64,000 nucleotides of DNA. Origin: an uncultured Lachnospiraceae bacterium (lineage in GTDB: Bacteria > Bacillota > Clostridia > Lachnospirales > Lachnospiraceae). The first letter of the stretch is position 1; the number at the start of each line of letters is the position of its first letter. The notes under the pieces were generated by a model. The model was not told the origin of the DNA and did no database searches. It worked only from the letters and a program-made list of their open reading frames with translations. Below, in pieces: positions 53,068-62,326 of the stretch. The stretch is taken from assembly GCA_947173495.1 (NCBI GenBank), contig CAMWFQ010000001.1:1-64000 (forward strand), given 5' to 3'. The position numbers and the translations under genes were made by a program.

Positions 53068-54051
53068 CTAGTTCTCCAGCCTTACCCTCGGGTCAACCAG
53101 GGTATAGGCGATATCCATGATCACATTTCCCACCAGAGACAAAATCACATAAAACATCTGCATGGCAAGCACCACTGCAAAGTCTCTCTGATTTAAGCCT
53201 GTGATCATCATCTTTCCAAGTCCATCCCACAAGAAGATGGTCTCTATCACGATGGAGCCGCCGAAGAGCCCGATCAGCCACCATGTGGTCACCGTCACGA
53301 TGGGGATCAAAGCGTTGCGGAAGGCATGGATGTAAATAACCACCTTCTCCTTAAGTCCCTTGGAACGTGCGGTTTTTATATAGTCCATACGAAGGGCATC
53401 GATCATGGAAGCGCGCACATAGCGGGTAATGCTTCCGATCCCCGATACGGACATGACAAGTACCGGCAGTGCCATATGCTTTGCCACATCCAGCGCCGCT
53501 GCCATCCCCGTGCCGTTAAATCCTGCGGTTTTGGCACCGCTTATGGGAAATAACGGAATCTTTATGGCAAAGGCATAAATGGCAAGCAATGCTATGACAA
53601 AGCTTGGTACACTATATCCTACGATCGTTACAACCTGAACTGCCTTATCGAAAACACTGTTCTTTTTTACCGCCTGAGTAATCCCCAGAGGTATTGAAAT
53701 AACAAACACCAGGAGCATGGAAAAGATATTCAGCATAACTGTATTTCTCATGGGGACTCCCACTACATTTTTGACCGGCTTTCTGTATTCCGTGGAATAC
53801 CCGAAATCACCGGTAAGCATGTTGGTGATCCACTTCACATACTGAACCGGCAGAGGCTCATCCAGTCCCAGCTGCGCCCTTATGGTATCATACTGCTGCT
53901 GGTAGACCTCCGGCTTGACATTATCTCCCATCATCATCCGCACCGGATCTCCCGGCAGGGATTTGTAAATGGTAAACATTAATATGGATATGATAAAGAA
54001 TACAAATATGATATATACAAATCTTTTTAACAGGTACCTTCCCTTGCGCAT
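53068..54051 (-). CDS. oppB: Peptide ABC permease (OppB/DppB-type)
   Basis: 327 residues from ATG 54051, with GAGG nine bases upstream; ATG 54066 is possible. Helix 1 near 11-31, PGDPVRMMMGDN, and the EAA loop YIKTARSKGLKEKVVIYIHA. Eight bases separate it from the oppC-type gene. Confidence 0.9.
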   Translation of the reverse strand: MRKGRYLLKRFVYIIFVFFIISILMFTIYKSLPGDPVRMMMGDNVKPEVYQQQYDTIRAQLGLDEPLPVQYVKWITNMLTGDFGYSTEYRKPVKNVVGVPMRNTVMLNIFSMLLVFVISIPLGITQAVKKNSVFDKAVQVVTIVGYSVPSFVIALLAIYAFAIKIPLFPISGAKTAGFNGTGMAAALDVAKHMALPVLVMSVSGIGSITRYVRASMIDALRMDYIKTARSKGLKEKVVIYIHAFRNALIPIVTVTTWWLIGLFGGSIVIETIFLWDGLGKMMITGLNQRDFAVVLAMQMFYVILSLVGNVIMDIAYTLVDPRVRLEN

Positions 54052-54246
54052 TCCTAAAAACCTCATCCCCCTTCCGTGTGATCGGGCAGGGGAGACTTTT
54101 TCCCCTGCTCGCCGCTTTAGCGGCATATTCCTCTGTGCGGGCCTGTGCATAAAGGGGACTGCGCATAAATGCACAATCCCCTGCAGCTGTGTGTCAAACT
54201 CTGAACTGTAAGAAGTAGTTACTGTGAATTGTAACAGAGTATTATT
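54052..54246 (-). other. Structured gap between the peptide receptor and OppB genes
   Basis: CGAGCAGGGGA pairs with TCCCCTGCCCG near 54112-54083, with a TTTTT in the loop rather than after the stem. A second repeat, AGGGGA/TCCCCT, is near 54180-54149. As in the gtfA operon, this lies right after the receptor gene and may hold down downstream expression. Confidence 0.5.
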
Positions 54247-56202
54247 CTATTCAGATACCCACGCATCAATCACCGCCGAGGACCAGTCCCAAATGGAAGA
54301 GGTATCCCAATCCTGCAGCTTGTTGCTGTAGAAATCATGATATTCGTCAGAGTAAAGCGGAATATCCGGAAGCTGTTTGTTCCACTCCATGATAAAGGCT
54401 CTCCAGTTCTCAAGCCAGGCGTCCTTGTCTTCATAAGGAATGCTCTTCATGGAAGCGGTCACGCTTGCCATATCCTCATTGATAATCCAGTTGCTGTTGT
54501 AGCCGCCGCCCATGTACTGCTCATCTGTTCCGTAATAGTACCAGGGGGAATCGGCAGTTGCAAATCCGGTTGCCAGGTTGTACATGTTGTAGATCTTCTC
54601 ACCCTTATGGTTCATGGCCTCCTGCAGAGTAGGGAAGTCAACGCTGGTGGATTTCAGCTCCATACCGGCCTCCTCCATTGCCTCGGGAAGCATGGTGCTG
54701 AGCAGCTCGGAAACAGGGTTTCCTTCGGTATTACACCACTCGATGGTTAAGGGCTTTAACTCTCCGTCCACATCCTTGTAGCGCAGTCCGTCGCCGTCTT
54801 TATACTCTTCGCCGTTTGCATTCAGATTCCATCCGTCTGCTGCCAGGATTTCCTTGGCGGTATCAATGTTCTTGTCATATGTATTTAAGTTCTCGTCGAT
54901 CCAGTCCTTGGATTCCATATACTCCCACTGAGCCAGACCGTATCTTGCATGTACGATGGAAGCATATCCGCCGCTGTGCTGTCTCGCGAACTCGTTGCGG
55001 TCCAGACAGTAGGCGATGGCCTGACGCACGCTGGTGGAATCGGTGGGGAACTGGCTGCAGTCAAAGCAGATCTTTCCGTAACCGTTTCTTAAGTAAGTAT
55101 GCTTCTGGGCAACTCCCTTGTCCACCAGATCAAGACCTGCCTCGATGCTGGTTCCGCCGGAGATGGAAAACAGAAGATCAACCGTGCCTGCCTCCAGCTC
55201 GTTTAACTGGGTGTCGTTGGAAACGGTCTTCACGATCAGCTTCTCGATCAGAGGCTTATGTCCGCGGTAGTCTCCCAGGAATTTGTCGTTTACCACATAG
55301 GTTGCCTGTCTGCTGGATGCATCATAGTTATCAAGCAGATAAGGGCCGCAGACCACCTTGGGATTGTAACGATAGCCTGTATCTGTATTATTGATGGTCT
55401 CAAGCAGCACGTCGGTTGAAAAATCGCCGCTGATGGATACGCCATCCTCGGAATCCACCATTTCACATCCCGGAGCAATCACTGCCATGGGCCTGGGCGT
55501 AATACCGGCATAGTAAATATCATAGTGAAAAGGAAGCTCCTCCGCTGCTACCGTAACGGAAAAGTTCTTCTCGTCGATCAGGCGCAGCCCCTTGAGATTC
55601 TCGGTCTCGCCGGCATTAAACTCTTTATATCCATCCAGATGAGTATAGGCTGTGGCCGAATAGTTATCCACCCCCATCATCTCCGGAGAAGACTCCAGGT
55701 AAGCTGCAAACACATAATCCTGAGCGGTAACCGGAGAACCATCCGACCACACGAGACCGTCATTTAAGGTGATGGTATAGGTCTTGGTTCCGTCTTCATT
55801 CTCGGTCTCCTCACAGTTTGCCACTACCGTGGGATCGATCTCAAAGGTACCCTCCTTGCTGTAGATAACAGTACCATACCCGTGAATCAACGCATAAGCC
55901 TTGTAGTTGGTTGCATTGTTGTTGAAGTCCGGATCATAAAAATCATTGTCCATATCCGTGGTGGTTCCGATGATCAGCTGTCCTGTGGGTGCATCCGGCT
56001 TTGCAGCCTGTGCGCTTTCCGAACCTTCTGTCTGATCCGCCTCATCTGTCTCCGCTTCCGTATCGGAAGCTTCTTCCTCGGAGGTACTGGTTGTATCCTC
56101 CGCATTGTTTGTCACCGTATCATTCCCGCTTCCGCCGCAGGCAGCCAGAGATACGGTCATTGCTGCCGCAAGCAGAACAGACAGCAATTTCTTCCTCTTC
56201 AT
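54247..56202 (-). CDS. oppA: Peptide-binding lipoprotein, family 5 (OppA-like)
   Basis: 651 residues. Lipobox SLAAC (Cys22), a Thr/Glu/Asp-rich linker to about 70, then an SBP_bac_5 domain with VWSDGSPVTAQDYVFA and VRQAIAYCLDRNEFA, typical of OppA. It captures oligopeptides for the OppBCDF proteins encoded downstream. The promoter is at 56399-56370. Confidence 0.92.
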   Translation of the reverse strand: MKRKKLLSVLLAAAMTVSLAACGGSGNDTVTNNAEDTTSTSEEEASDTEAETDEADQTEGSESAQAAKPDAPTGQLIIGTTTDMDNDFYDPDFNNNATNYKAYALIHGYGTVIYSKEGTFEIDPTVVANCEETENEDGTKTYTITLNDGLVWSDGSPVTAQDYVFAAYLESSPEMMGVDNYSATAYTHLDGYKEFNAGETENLKGLRLIDEKNFSVTVAAEELPFHYDIYYAGITPRPMAVIAPGCEMVDSEDGVSISGDFSTDVLLETINNTDTGYRYNPKVVCGPYLLDNYDASSRQATYVVNDKFLGDYRGHKPLIEKLIVKTVSNDTQLNELEAGTVDLLFSISGGTSIEAGLDLVDKGVAQKHTYLRNGYGKICFDCSQFPTDSTSVRQAIAYCLDRNEFARQHSGGYASIVHARYGLAQWEYMESKDWIDENLNTYDKNIDTAKEILAADGWNLNANGEEYKDGDGLRYKDVDGELKPLTIEWCNTEGNPVSELLSTMLPEAMEEAGMELKSTSVDFPTLQEAMNHKGEKIYNMYNLATGFATADSPWYYYGTDEQYMGGGYNSNWIINEDMASVTASMKSIPYEDKDAWLENWRAFIMEWNKQLPDIPLYSDEYHDFYSNKLQDWDTSSIWDWSSAVIDAWVSE

Positions 56203-56468
56203 AAAAATCCCTCCTTAAATAAATAATAACGATCGTGCGGGCTCTGCGTACTGTGTATACCTTTAAAACGGTCCTGCACACTGCGCATACCTTTTAAAAC
56301 GATATGAGCAATAAAATTTCCGTACATTCACTGCACAGAAACAATTGTACGCACCTTACGCACAGTACTATGATATACATTCCGCGCATGGTCTGTCAAC
56401 ACTTTTTTCCTGTATTTCTGCAGTGCATTCCGCGTTTCTATCGGTTTTATACCGGTTTTATATCATTT
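56203..56468 (-). promoter_or_regulatory. Promoter region of the opp operon
   Basis: TTGACA at 56399-56394, 18-base spacer, TATCAT at 56375-56370. Near 56245-56304 an imperfect direct repeat (CTGYGYATACCTTTTAAAACG, twice) lies downstream of the start and may be an operator. Nothing else stands out. Confidence 0.55.
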
Positions 56469-58172
56469 TTACAGCAAACCTGTCAGATCATAACCTTTAA
56501 GCCATCCCTCTGCAGATGCGCATACCTCTCTTAAGCACTTCTCTTCGAAAGGACTTTCCAGCCCCGCCTTTTCAAGAAGCTCCGTAAATACCCTGCTGCC
56601 GCCCTGCTTCGTGTAGGCCATATAACGCTCCCAGGCCGCCCTAGGGTCTTTCTGAATCAGCGCCCAGAACTGAAGCGCCACCGTCTGTGCCAGACAGTAA
56701 TCAATATAATAGAAGGGACGGGTATAAATATGGTGCTGTCTCTGCCAGGCCATGCCCTCCCCGTATACCGGAATCCCGCCATCCAGACGGATCCATGGCA
56801 TATAGATCCCCAGAAGCTCTTTCCACGTCTCATGACGCTGCGACGGCGTCATATCCGGCTTCTCATAGACAATATGCTGGAAATGATCCACCATGGTGCC
56901 GTAGGGAATGAAGGTCAGCGCGCCGGACAAATGGGTATACTTAAACTTCCGGGTATCGGCTCCGAAGAATCCTTCCGCCCAGGGCCATGCGAAAAATTCC
57001 ATGGACATGGAATGAACCTCGCAGGCCTCCAGAGAAGGCCAGGTCAGCTCCATGGGCACCCGCTCCCGGTTCATCCATGCCGCAAAAGCATGGCCGGCCT
57101 CATGGGTAACCACCTCCACATCATGAGCCGTACCATTGAAATTGGCAAAAATAAACGGCACTTCATAATCCGGAATACTGGTACAATAGCCGCCTCCGGT
57201 CTTTCCTTCCGTAGAGAGCACATCCAGAAGCTCACCTTTCAGCATGGTGCGGAAGAATTCTCCCGTTTCCGGGCTCAGCTCATCATAGAATTTTCTTCCC
57301 TGGGAGAGGATCTCCGCAGGCGTTCCCTGGGGCCGCGGGTTGCCGGATCTGAACTCCAGCGCATTGTCTGCAAAGCTCATGGGATATTCCTTTCCCAGAC
57401 GCTTTGCCTGCTCCCGGTAGATCTCGTCCGCTACCGGAACCAGATACTTCACCACCGCCCTGCGGAAACGCTCCACATCCTCTTTGGTATAACAGTTTCG
57501 CTCCATCCGATAATATCCAAGCACTGTATAGCCATCAAATCCCAGTTTTCTTCCCATCCGGTCCCGCAGATGAACCAGCTTATCATAGTATTCATCCAGC
57601 TCTCCCAGATGCTCCCTGTACCACTGCCCTTCCGCCTTCCATGCGCGAAGACGCCGCTCATCGTCATTGTCCGTCTTAAAAGGTCCCATCTGGGAAAGCG
57701 TATAGCTTCCTCCCTCAAAGGGAATCCGGGCCGAGGCAAGAAGTTTCTGGTACTCCTGGCAGAGCCGCTTTTCCTCCTGCAGCTCCCCGATGATTTCCGG
57801 CGAAAAGGTCTTAAGCCGGATCTCCTCGTTTTTGAACATCAGATCCCCATATTCTTTTTCGAAATCCGGGCGGAAAGGGCTCTCCAGAAGAGCCGTCGTC
57901 CATGCCTGCTGGTCCTCCTGCAGCTGCGGAGCCGCCTCATTCCAGAAATTCATCTCCGTCTCATAAAACTCATCTCTTGTATCAATATCATAACGGATTT
58001 TTGCCAGATTATGTTCTGTCTGTATATGCCTCTGCAGCTCGTCCATCTCCAAAAAAACGGCTTTCGCCGTCCCGTAATCCTCCGCACTCTTAAAACGCTC
58101 TGTCAGCCCCGCAAGCTGTCCTTTCACTTCCTTAAGATCCGGACGCCTGTAAGGCATTTCTGAAAATTTCAC
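56469..58172 (-). CDS. M3 family oligoendopeptidase
   Basis: 567 residues from a GTG at 58172, which has AAAGGAG eight bases upstream; ATG 58190 has only a weak site. Zinc motif HEAGH in VVTHEAGHAFAAW with downstream SLEACEVHSMSMEFF. Close to the Clostridial PepF-like M3 group. Sitting just upstream of the opp operon, it probably cleaves the imported peptides in the cytoplasm. Confidence 0.88.
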   Translation of the reverse strand: MKFSEMPYRRPDLKEVKGQLAGLTERFKSAEDYGTAKAVFLEMDELQRHIQTEHNLAKIRYDIDTRDEFYETEMNFWNEAAPQLQEDQQAWTTALLESPFRPDFEKEYGDLMFKNEEIRLKTFSPEIIGELQEEKRLCQEYQKLLASARIPFEGGSYTLSQMGPFKTDNDDERRLRAWKAEGQWYREHLGELDEYYDKLVHLRDRMGRKLGFDGYTVLGYYRMERNCYTKEDVERFRRAVVKYLVPVADEIYREQAKRLGKEYPMSFADNALEFRSGNPRPQGTPAEILSQGRKFYDELSPETGEFFRTMLKGELLDVLSTEGKTGGGYCTSIPDYEVPFIFANFNGTAHDVEVVTHEAGHAFAAWMNRERVPMELTWPSLEACEVHSMSMEFFAWPWAEGFFGADTRKFKYTHLSGALTFIPYGTMVDHFQHIVYEKPDMTPSQRHETWKELLGIYMPWIRLDGGIPVYGEGMAWQRQHHIYTRPFYYIDYCLAQTVALQFWALIQKDPRAAWERYMAYTKQGGSRVFTELLEKAGLESPFEEKCLREVCASAEGWLKGYDLTGLL

Positions 58173-58227
58173 TTTTTCTGCTCCTTTCATTTCCGCTCTG
58201 TTTTGACGCTGATCCCTCCTGCCCGGA

Positions 58228-58479
58228 TCAGCCTTTTAGTCCCCTGGACTGCCTGTCCATATCTTCCACCACAATATCGTAGATCTCTCCCAGACCGGCG
58301 CAGTATTCCAACACCTTCCAGGGCTCATTGGTGTGAAAGTGGATTTTGATCAGCTCCTCGTCCCCCACTGCAAGCAGGCAGTCTCCTTCAAAATGCTCCG
58401 TGAAGTATTCGGAAATCACATCCTCATCCAGGTTCTCTCCTTCGATCAAAAGCTGTGTGTCATACTTAAATTCCAGCAT
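58228..58479 (-). CDS. Small protein like the C-terminal end of FakA/YloV kinases
   Basis: 83 residues. The segments LLAVGDEELIKIHFHTNEPW and VLEYCAGLGEIYDIVVEDM resemble the last domain of fatty-acid kinase FakA / DAK-like YloV proteins, but the kinase domains are absent. It has its own AAAGGAG and ATG 58479, so it seems a real short gene and not a decayed end. Located between a peptidase gene and a flavodoxin-like gene. Confidence 0.68.
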   Translation of the reverse strand: MLEFKYDTQLLIEGENLDEDVISEYFTEHFEGDCLLAVGDEELIKIHFHTNEPWKVLEYCAGLGEIYDIVVEDMDRQSRGLKG

Positions 58480-58599
58480 CGCCTCTCTCCTTTCTTTCCG
58501 GAACGGTACCCATTTCCACAGGTCAGTCTCTGACCCCTCCGGCTGTTCCGGTACCATTTTACCATATCGGAAGAGGCATTTCCAGAACAAAGTAGGCAA

Positions 58600-59247
58600 T
58601 CACAGGATCACATGCGCGATCCTGGAGGTCTGTATCATAATCTCCACATAAGTCCGGATTGCCTCCTCTGCAGAATATTCTCCCTCCTTTTGTGCAAGTA
58701 CATTGTCAGAGATCAGAATCCCTGTGCTCCACTTCGAGTTGAAGGGCACAATCTTCACCTTAAGCTCCTCCAGCGCATCCGCCAGAATATCGTTGGCCGC
58801 TACCCTGTGTTCCCGCTTTTCCTTTCGCCGTCCGCCGGCGTCTTCATATGTAACGACTCCGGCAAACTTTCCTGCAAGGGGGGAGGCTGCGCCAGATTCC
58901 CGGAAGGAATTCCGGGTCGGATCCAGCTTCATTTTTTCAAAAAGGATGCTGAGCCTTGAAGGCACCGGCGCGCAGAAGGGAGCGAGAAAGAAGAGATAGT
59001 CCGCCTGCTTTATCTCCTCATAGATACGGTTGAAATCCCTGTCCCAGACACATTTTCCTTCCTTCAGGCACCTGTCGCATCCCCGGCAGGGAAAGAGCGG
59101 TACTCCGCCAAGTTCCAGAATCCCGCATGGAATCTTTCGGGCGGCAAAGGCTCCGGCAACGAACCGACAGATCTGTCCGCAGTCCTGATATTCCTTTCCG
59201 TTTATTCTGTTCGCTGCCGACAGGCAGACTGCCTTTTTCTCTCTCAC
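58600..59247 (-). CDS. Flavodoxin-like NAD(P)H-dependent oxidoreductase
   Basis: 215 residues of the FMN-reductase group. The first strand is VCLSAANRINGKEYQDCGQ. A cysteine patch CRGCDRCLKEGKC near 54-66 and the loop FLAPFCAPVPSRLSILFEKM match iron-sulphur flavoprotein-like members. GTG 59247 follows GGGGGAG. Substrate unknown. Confidence 0.78.
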   Translation of the reverse strand: MREKKAVCLSAANRINGKEYQDCGQICRFVAGAFAARKIPCGILELGGVPLFPCRGCDRCLKEGKCVWDRDFNRIYEEIKQADYLFFLAPFCAPVPSRLSILFEKMKLDPTRNSFRESGAASPLAGKFAGVVTYEDAGGRRKEKREHRVAANDILADALEELKVKIVPFNSKWSTGILISDNVLAQKEGEYSAEEAIRTYVEIMIQTSRIAHVIL

Positions 59248-59300
59248 CTTTGTACTCCCCCGCTTCTGTTTTTCTGATCCTGACAGGTTATCTGCAGCCT

Positions 59301-60779
59301 CTAATACCCCAATCCTCTGTCAATGATCGTGCCATCCATGGCATTGATGGTCAGCCAGCTCTCGTAGGGGCTGCCGGACACATAGGGCTCGCTTTGGTCC
59401 GGATAGGTGACTGTCTCGGTTCCGAAAAAGTCCCATACCGGAATCATTTTCCCCTCCAGGGCGTTTCCCCTTTCCATAACGCGCATATATCCCAGCCGTA
59501 TTTCATCTATGGAAAACGAAACCCTGATTCCATCGCCATCCTCAAAAAAATCCTCATACTTTTTCACCAGCATTTCCTTGAAAATCGTCTCTATTTCCGA
59601 GAACGGAAGAAGAAAGACATATTCGTCCGAAGTTTTTTCCACCTGATAAGGATTCCCCCATTCAAAAGAGGCAATTCCTTCTGTATTATATATCAGCGTC
59701 AGATACTCGTAGGGCCAGGGCACAGAATTGTCATCCTCCAGCGTTGTACCGCCCTCATGCGTATATGTGACCGGTATCCCCTCCAGTGTTCTGGTAAAGG
59801 AAAACCCGCAACCGATCTGATCCGCCTCAAGGCTCTTTTGCTGCGGCTCCTCCTCATTTACGGAAAAGGAGGAATAGAGCTCTTCCCCTCCCACAATAAA
59901 GTCCGTAAATCCCATGGCCGAGGCCGCCTCCTCCGCCTTTGCCCTGATCTCGTCCCTGGATAGCTGCCCGGGAAGCGTCTCCTCACCCACTCCTCCACGG
60001 ACAAAATTGCTGTTCGCCTCCTCGCTCCGGATCTGAAAGGTAATCCAGCGCCAATCCTTTCTCAGATTATTGTCCAGTATGACAGTATAATCCTCCCCAT
60101 CCACTGTGGCTGTCCCGAAAATCTCGTTTTCCTCCAGGTATTCATCGCTCTCCGTATAACGGACGGTTGCGGGAACCTCCAGAATCACTACCTCCTCCGG
60201 CGCCTGCTCCTTCTTCAGGGTCCATTTCTCTATCGCCTCGTCATAAGTTTCTTCCTTATCGGGCAGCGTTTTGCTTCCGGATCCGGCTTTTTCCCTCCGG
60301 GCCTCTAACTCCGCAATCTTCTCCTCCACCTCCGCCCGGGTAAAACCGTTGGAGTCCGCCATTGCCTCATAATCCCTGGTAAAAAGAGGTGCGCTCTTTA
60401 GCAGCACCCGGCTCACATTGTCATAATCCTCCTGGGTAAACACCCGGCTGGTCACCTGCCAGGATTGAAACCCTTCCGCCTGGGGGATCATCAGGTCCGC
60501 GTCCACTTTCACACTGACCTTATCGCTGCCCCCTTCCCAGTTATAATGCTCCGGCGCCTGTACCTGCTCTGCAATAGCTCCCCCGGATCCTTCCTCTTCT
60601 TCCGCCGCTCCGGCCTGCTCCCCCGGAAGGTTCTCTTCCGATTCGCTTCCCTGCTCCTGTTTCGGTGTCACGATCTCTTCCTCTGTCTGCGCCATATCCT
60701 GACACCCTGTCGCCACCGCTGCAAGCATCCCCGCCATGCCGCACAACACTGACCATTTTCTCAGTTTTCTCAACCTCAT
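59301..60779 (-). CDS. Large lipoprotein of unknown function (DUF6034-like)
   Basis: 492 residues. Lipobox AVATGC (Cys26) and a Glu/Gly-rich linker to about 70, then an outside domain of about 420 residues that ends LTINAMDGTIIDRGLGY. I recall similar Lachnospiraceae proteins labelled DUF6034, but I am not sure of that. GGAGG precedes ATG 60779 (or GTG 60782). It follows the sensor kinase gene and may be its target or accessory. Confidence 0.7.
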   Translation of the reverse strand: MRLRKLRKWSVLCGMAGMLAAVATGCQDMAQTEEEIVTPKQEQGSESEENLPGEQAGAAEEEEGSGGAIAEQVQAPEHYNWEGGSDKVSVKVDADLMIPQAEGFQSWQVTSRVFTQEDYDNVSRVLLKSAPLFTRDYEAMADSNGFTRAEVEEKIAELEARREKAGSGSKTLPDKEETYDEAIEKWTLKKEQAPEEVVILEVPATVRYTESDEYLEENEIFGTATVDGEDYTVILDNNLRKDWRWITFQIRSEEANSNFVRGGVGEETLPGQLSRDEIRAKAEEAASAMGFTDFIVGGEELYSSFSVNEEEPQQKSLEADQIGCGFSFTRTLEGIPVTYTHEGGTTLEDDNSVPWPYEYLTLIYNTEGIASFEWGNPYQVEKTSDEYVFLLPFSEIETIFKEMLVKKYEDFFEDGDGIRVSFSIDEIRLGYMRVMERGNALEGKMIPVWDFFGTETVTYPDQSEPYVSGSPYESWLTINAMDGTIIDRGLGY

Positions 60780-60893
60780 CACTTTTATCCTCCATGCTTC
60801 TCTTTTTATCCGTCCCTGTTCTTCTTCCTGCCATCCGACGGGTTTCTCGGGGACATCTCAAGCATAGACCGTTCTCCTGTAAAAGGTATTCAG

Positions 60894-60917
60894 CAAAATG
60901 TAAACATTGTGTAAAAC
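60894..60917. promoter_or_regulatory. Candidate OmpR-type operator before the lipoprotein gene
   Basis: TGTAAACATTG followed by TGTAAAAC gives direct repeats with an 11-base period. CAAAATGTAAACAT recurs exactly at 63098-63111, just upstream of the response regulator gene. Confidence 0.45.
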
Positions 60918-60943
60918 TTTCCTTCTCATCTATAGCTACGAAT

Positions 60944-62326
60944 TCACTGCCTGAAAATTATGGAAACTTCCGTTCCTTTCCCCAATTTACTTTCCACATG
61001 GAGCTCCGCTCCGTGCAACAGAGCAATCCTGCTGGCCAGAGCAAGTCCCAGTCCGCACCCTCCCGCCTTGCGGCTGCGGGCCTTGTCTACCATATAGAAG
61101 GCTTCCGTTACTCTGGAAATCTCGTCCTCCGGAATGCCGCATCCCTGATCCCGCACGCGGATCCGGTCTTTTTCTCCCTCCAGAAAAATCTGTCCTCCTT
61201 CTTTGCTGGCCTTTGCACTGTTGTCAATCAGATTCACCAGAAGGCTCTCGATTAAATCTCTGTCCACCTTTCTGTTTTCCATGTCGCAGCTCCAGATCAG
61301 CGTCAGCTTTTTCTTCTGCAGGTGGTGTTCTTCCAGCCTTGCCACTCTCTCAAAAAGCTCCTTCATAGAGGTATCCTCCATAAAGATGCTGTCGTTTTCG
61401 TACATTCCCATAAGGCTTAAGAGCTTACTGCTCAGGCGCTCCAGGCGGCTGCATTCCTCCCTGATATGCTGAAGGGCTCTTTCCTTTTGTTCCTCTCTCA
61501 GATTCACATGAAGAAGAGAATCTGAATAGCCGATGATAGAGGTCATGGGTGTTTTCAGTTCATGGGCAAGACTTCCCAGCATCTGCCTGCGGCGCTCGGA
61601 TACCTGGGATAATTCCGTCACCTGGTCTTCTATTCTCTCCGCCATGCGGTTAAACGCCTTTGCCACCACGCCGATCTCATCCTTCGTGTGCACATCCACC
61701 CGGCTCGTCAGCTTTCCTTCACTGATGTCTCTGGCCGCCTGCTGCAGCTTTCTCAGGGGATGGAGGATCGTCTGCGTCATCAGAAAAATCAGTACAAGAG
61801 AAAGCAGCGCCGCTCCTGCAAAGACCGCCAGGTTAAAAAGAGCCTGCGCCTTCATATCCTCATAGAGCTCCGAGATATCCTGCACCAGGAAAAGCCGGTA
61901 CTGCTCTTTTCCCACTGCAGGAACCTGCTTTCCCGCAACAATGATGTATTGATTTCCTCTCTTTTGTATGATACTGTATCCCTCCGGCCGGTTCCATCTC
62001 TCATCCTCCGGCTTTTTAAGCTCAAATGCAGTAAGATTACAGATCACCTTTCCATCCTGAACCAGAATATATTTCTCCGCGCCGATCTTTTTGATCAGAT
62101 AGTTCACATACGAATTTCTGGTAGCCTCACTGTAGCCTTCCAGCGGCCCGTATTCCAGCTCCTTTCCCAGAGCATAGGCTGCTGCAGAAAGCTGCTGCTC
62201 ACAACCTTCCAGTGTTTTCTCCTGATTGTACTGAGTCGAACGGTAAATAACCGCCATCCCCGATGCTGCCATGGCGGCCATGAGTACCGTCACCGTCATC
62301 AGCGACAACTTTTTCCACAGCTTCAT
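60944..62326 (-). CDS. HAMP-containing sensor histidine kinase
   Basis: 460 residues. Two helices (about 6-28 and 158-180) flank an outside loop, followed by HAMP, the phospho-acceptor box SLAHELKTPMTSIIGYS, an N-box LLVNLIDNSAKAS, then DQGCGIPEDE and GLGLALASRI. Its ATG 62326 directly follows the regulator stop, so the pair is co-translated. Confidence 0.92.
   Translation of the reverse strand: MKLWKKLSLMTVTVLMAAMAASGMAVIYRSTQYNQEKTLEGCEQQLSAAAYALGKELEYGPLEGYSEATRNSYVNYLIKKIGAEKYILVQDGKVICNLTAFELKKPEDERWNRPEGYSIIQKRGNQYIIVAGKQVPAVGKEQYRLFLVQDISELYEDMKAQALFNLAVFAGAALLSLVLIFLMTQTILHPLRKLQQAARDISEGKLTSRVDVHTKDEIGVVAKAFNRMAERIEDQVTELSQVSERRRQMLGSLAHELKTPMTSIIGYSDSLLHVNLREEQKERALQHIREECSRLERLSSKLLSLMGMYENDSIFMEDTSMKELFERVARLEEHHLQKKKLTLIWSCDMENRKVDRDLIESLLVNLIDNSAKASKEGGQIFLEGEKDRIRVRDQGCGIPEDEISRVTEAFYMVDKARSRKAGGCGLGLALASRIALLHGAELHVESKLGKGTEVSIIFRQ

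Noticed and set aside
56730-58163. 477-codon frame opposite the M3 peptidase gene
   Set aside because: Antisense shadow; the minus-strand frame has the HEAGH zinc motif and a ribosome site.
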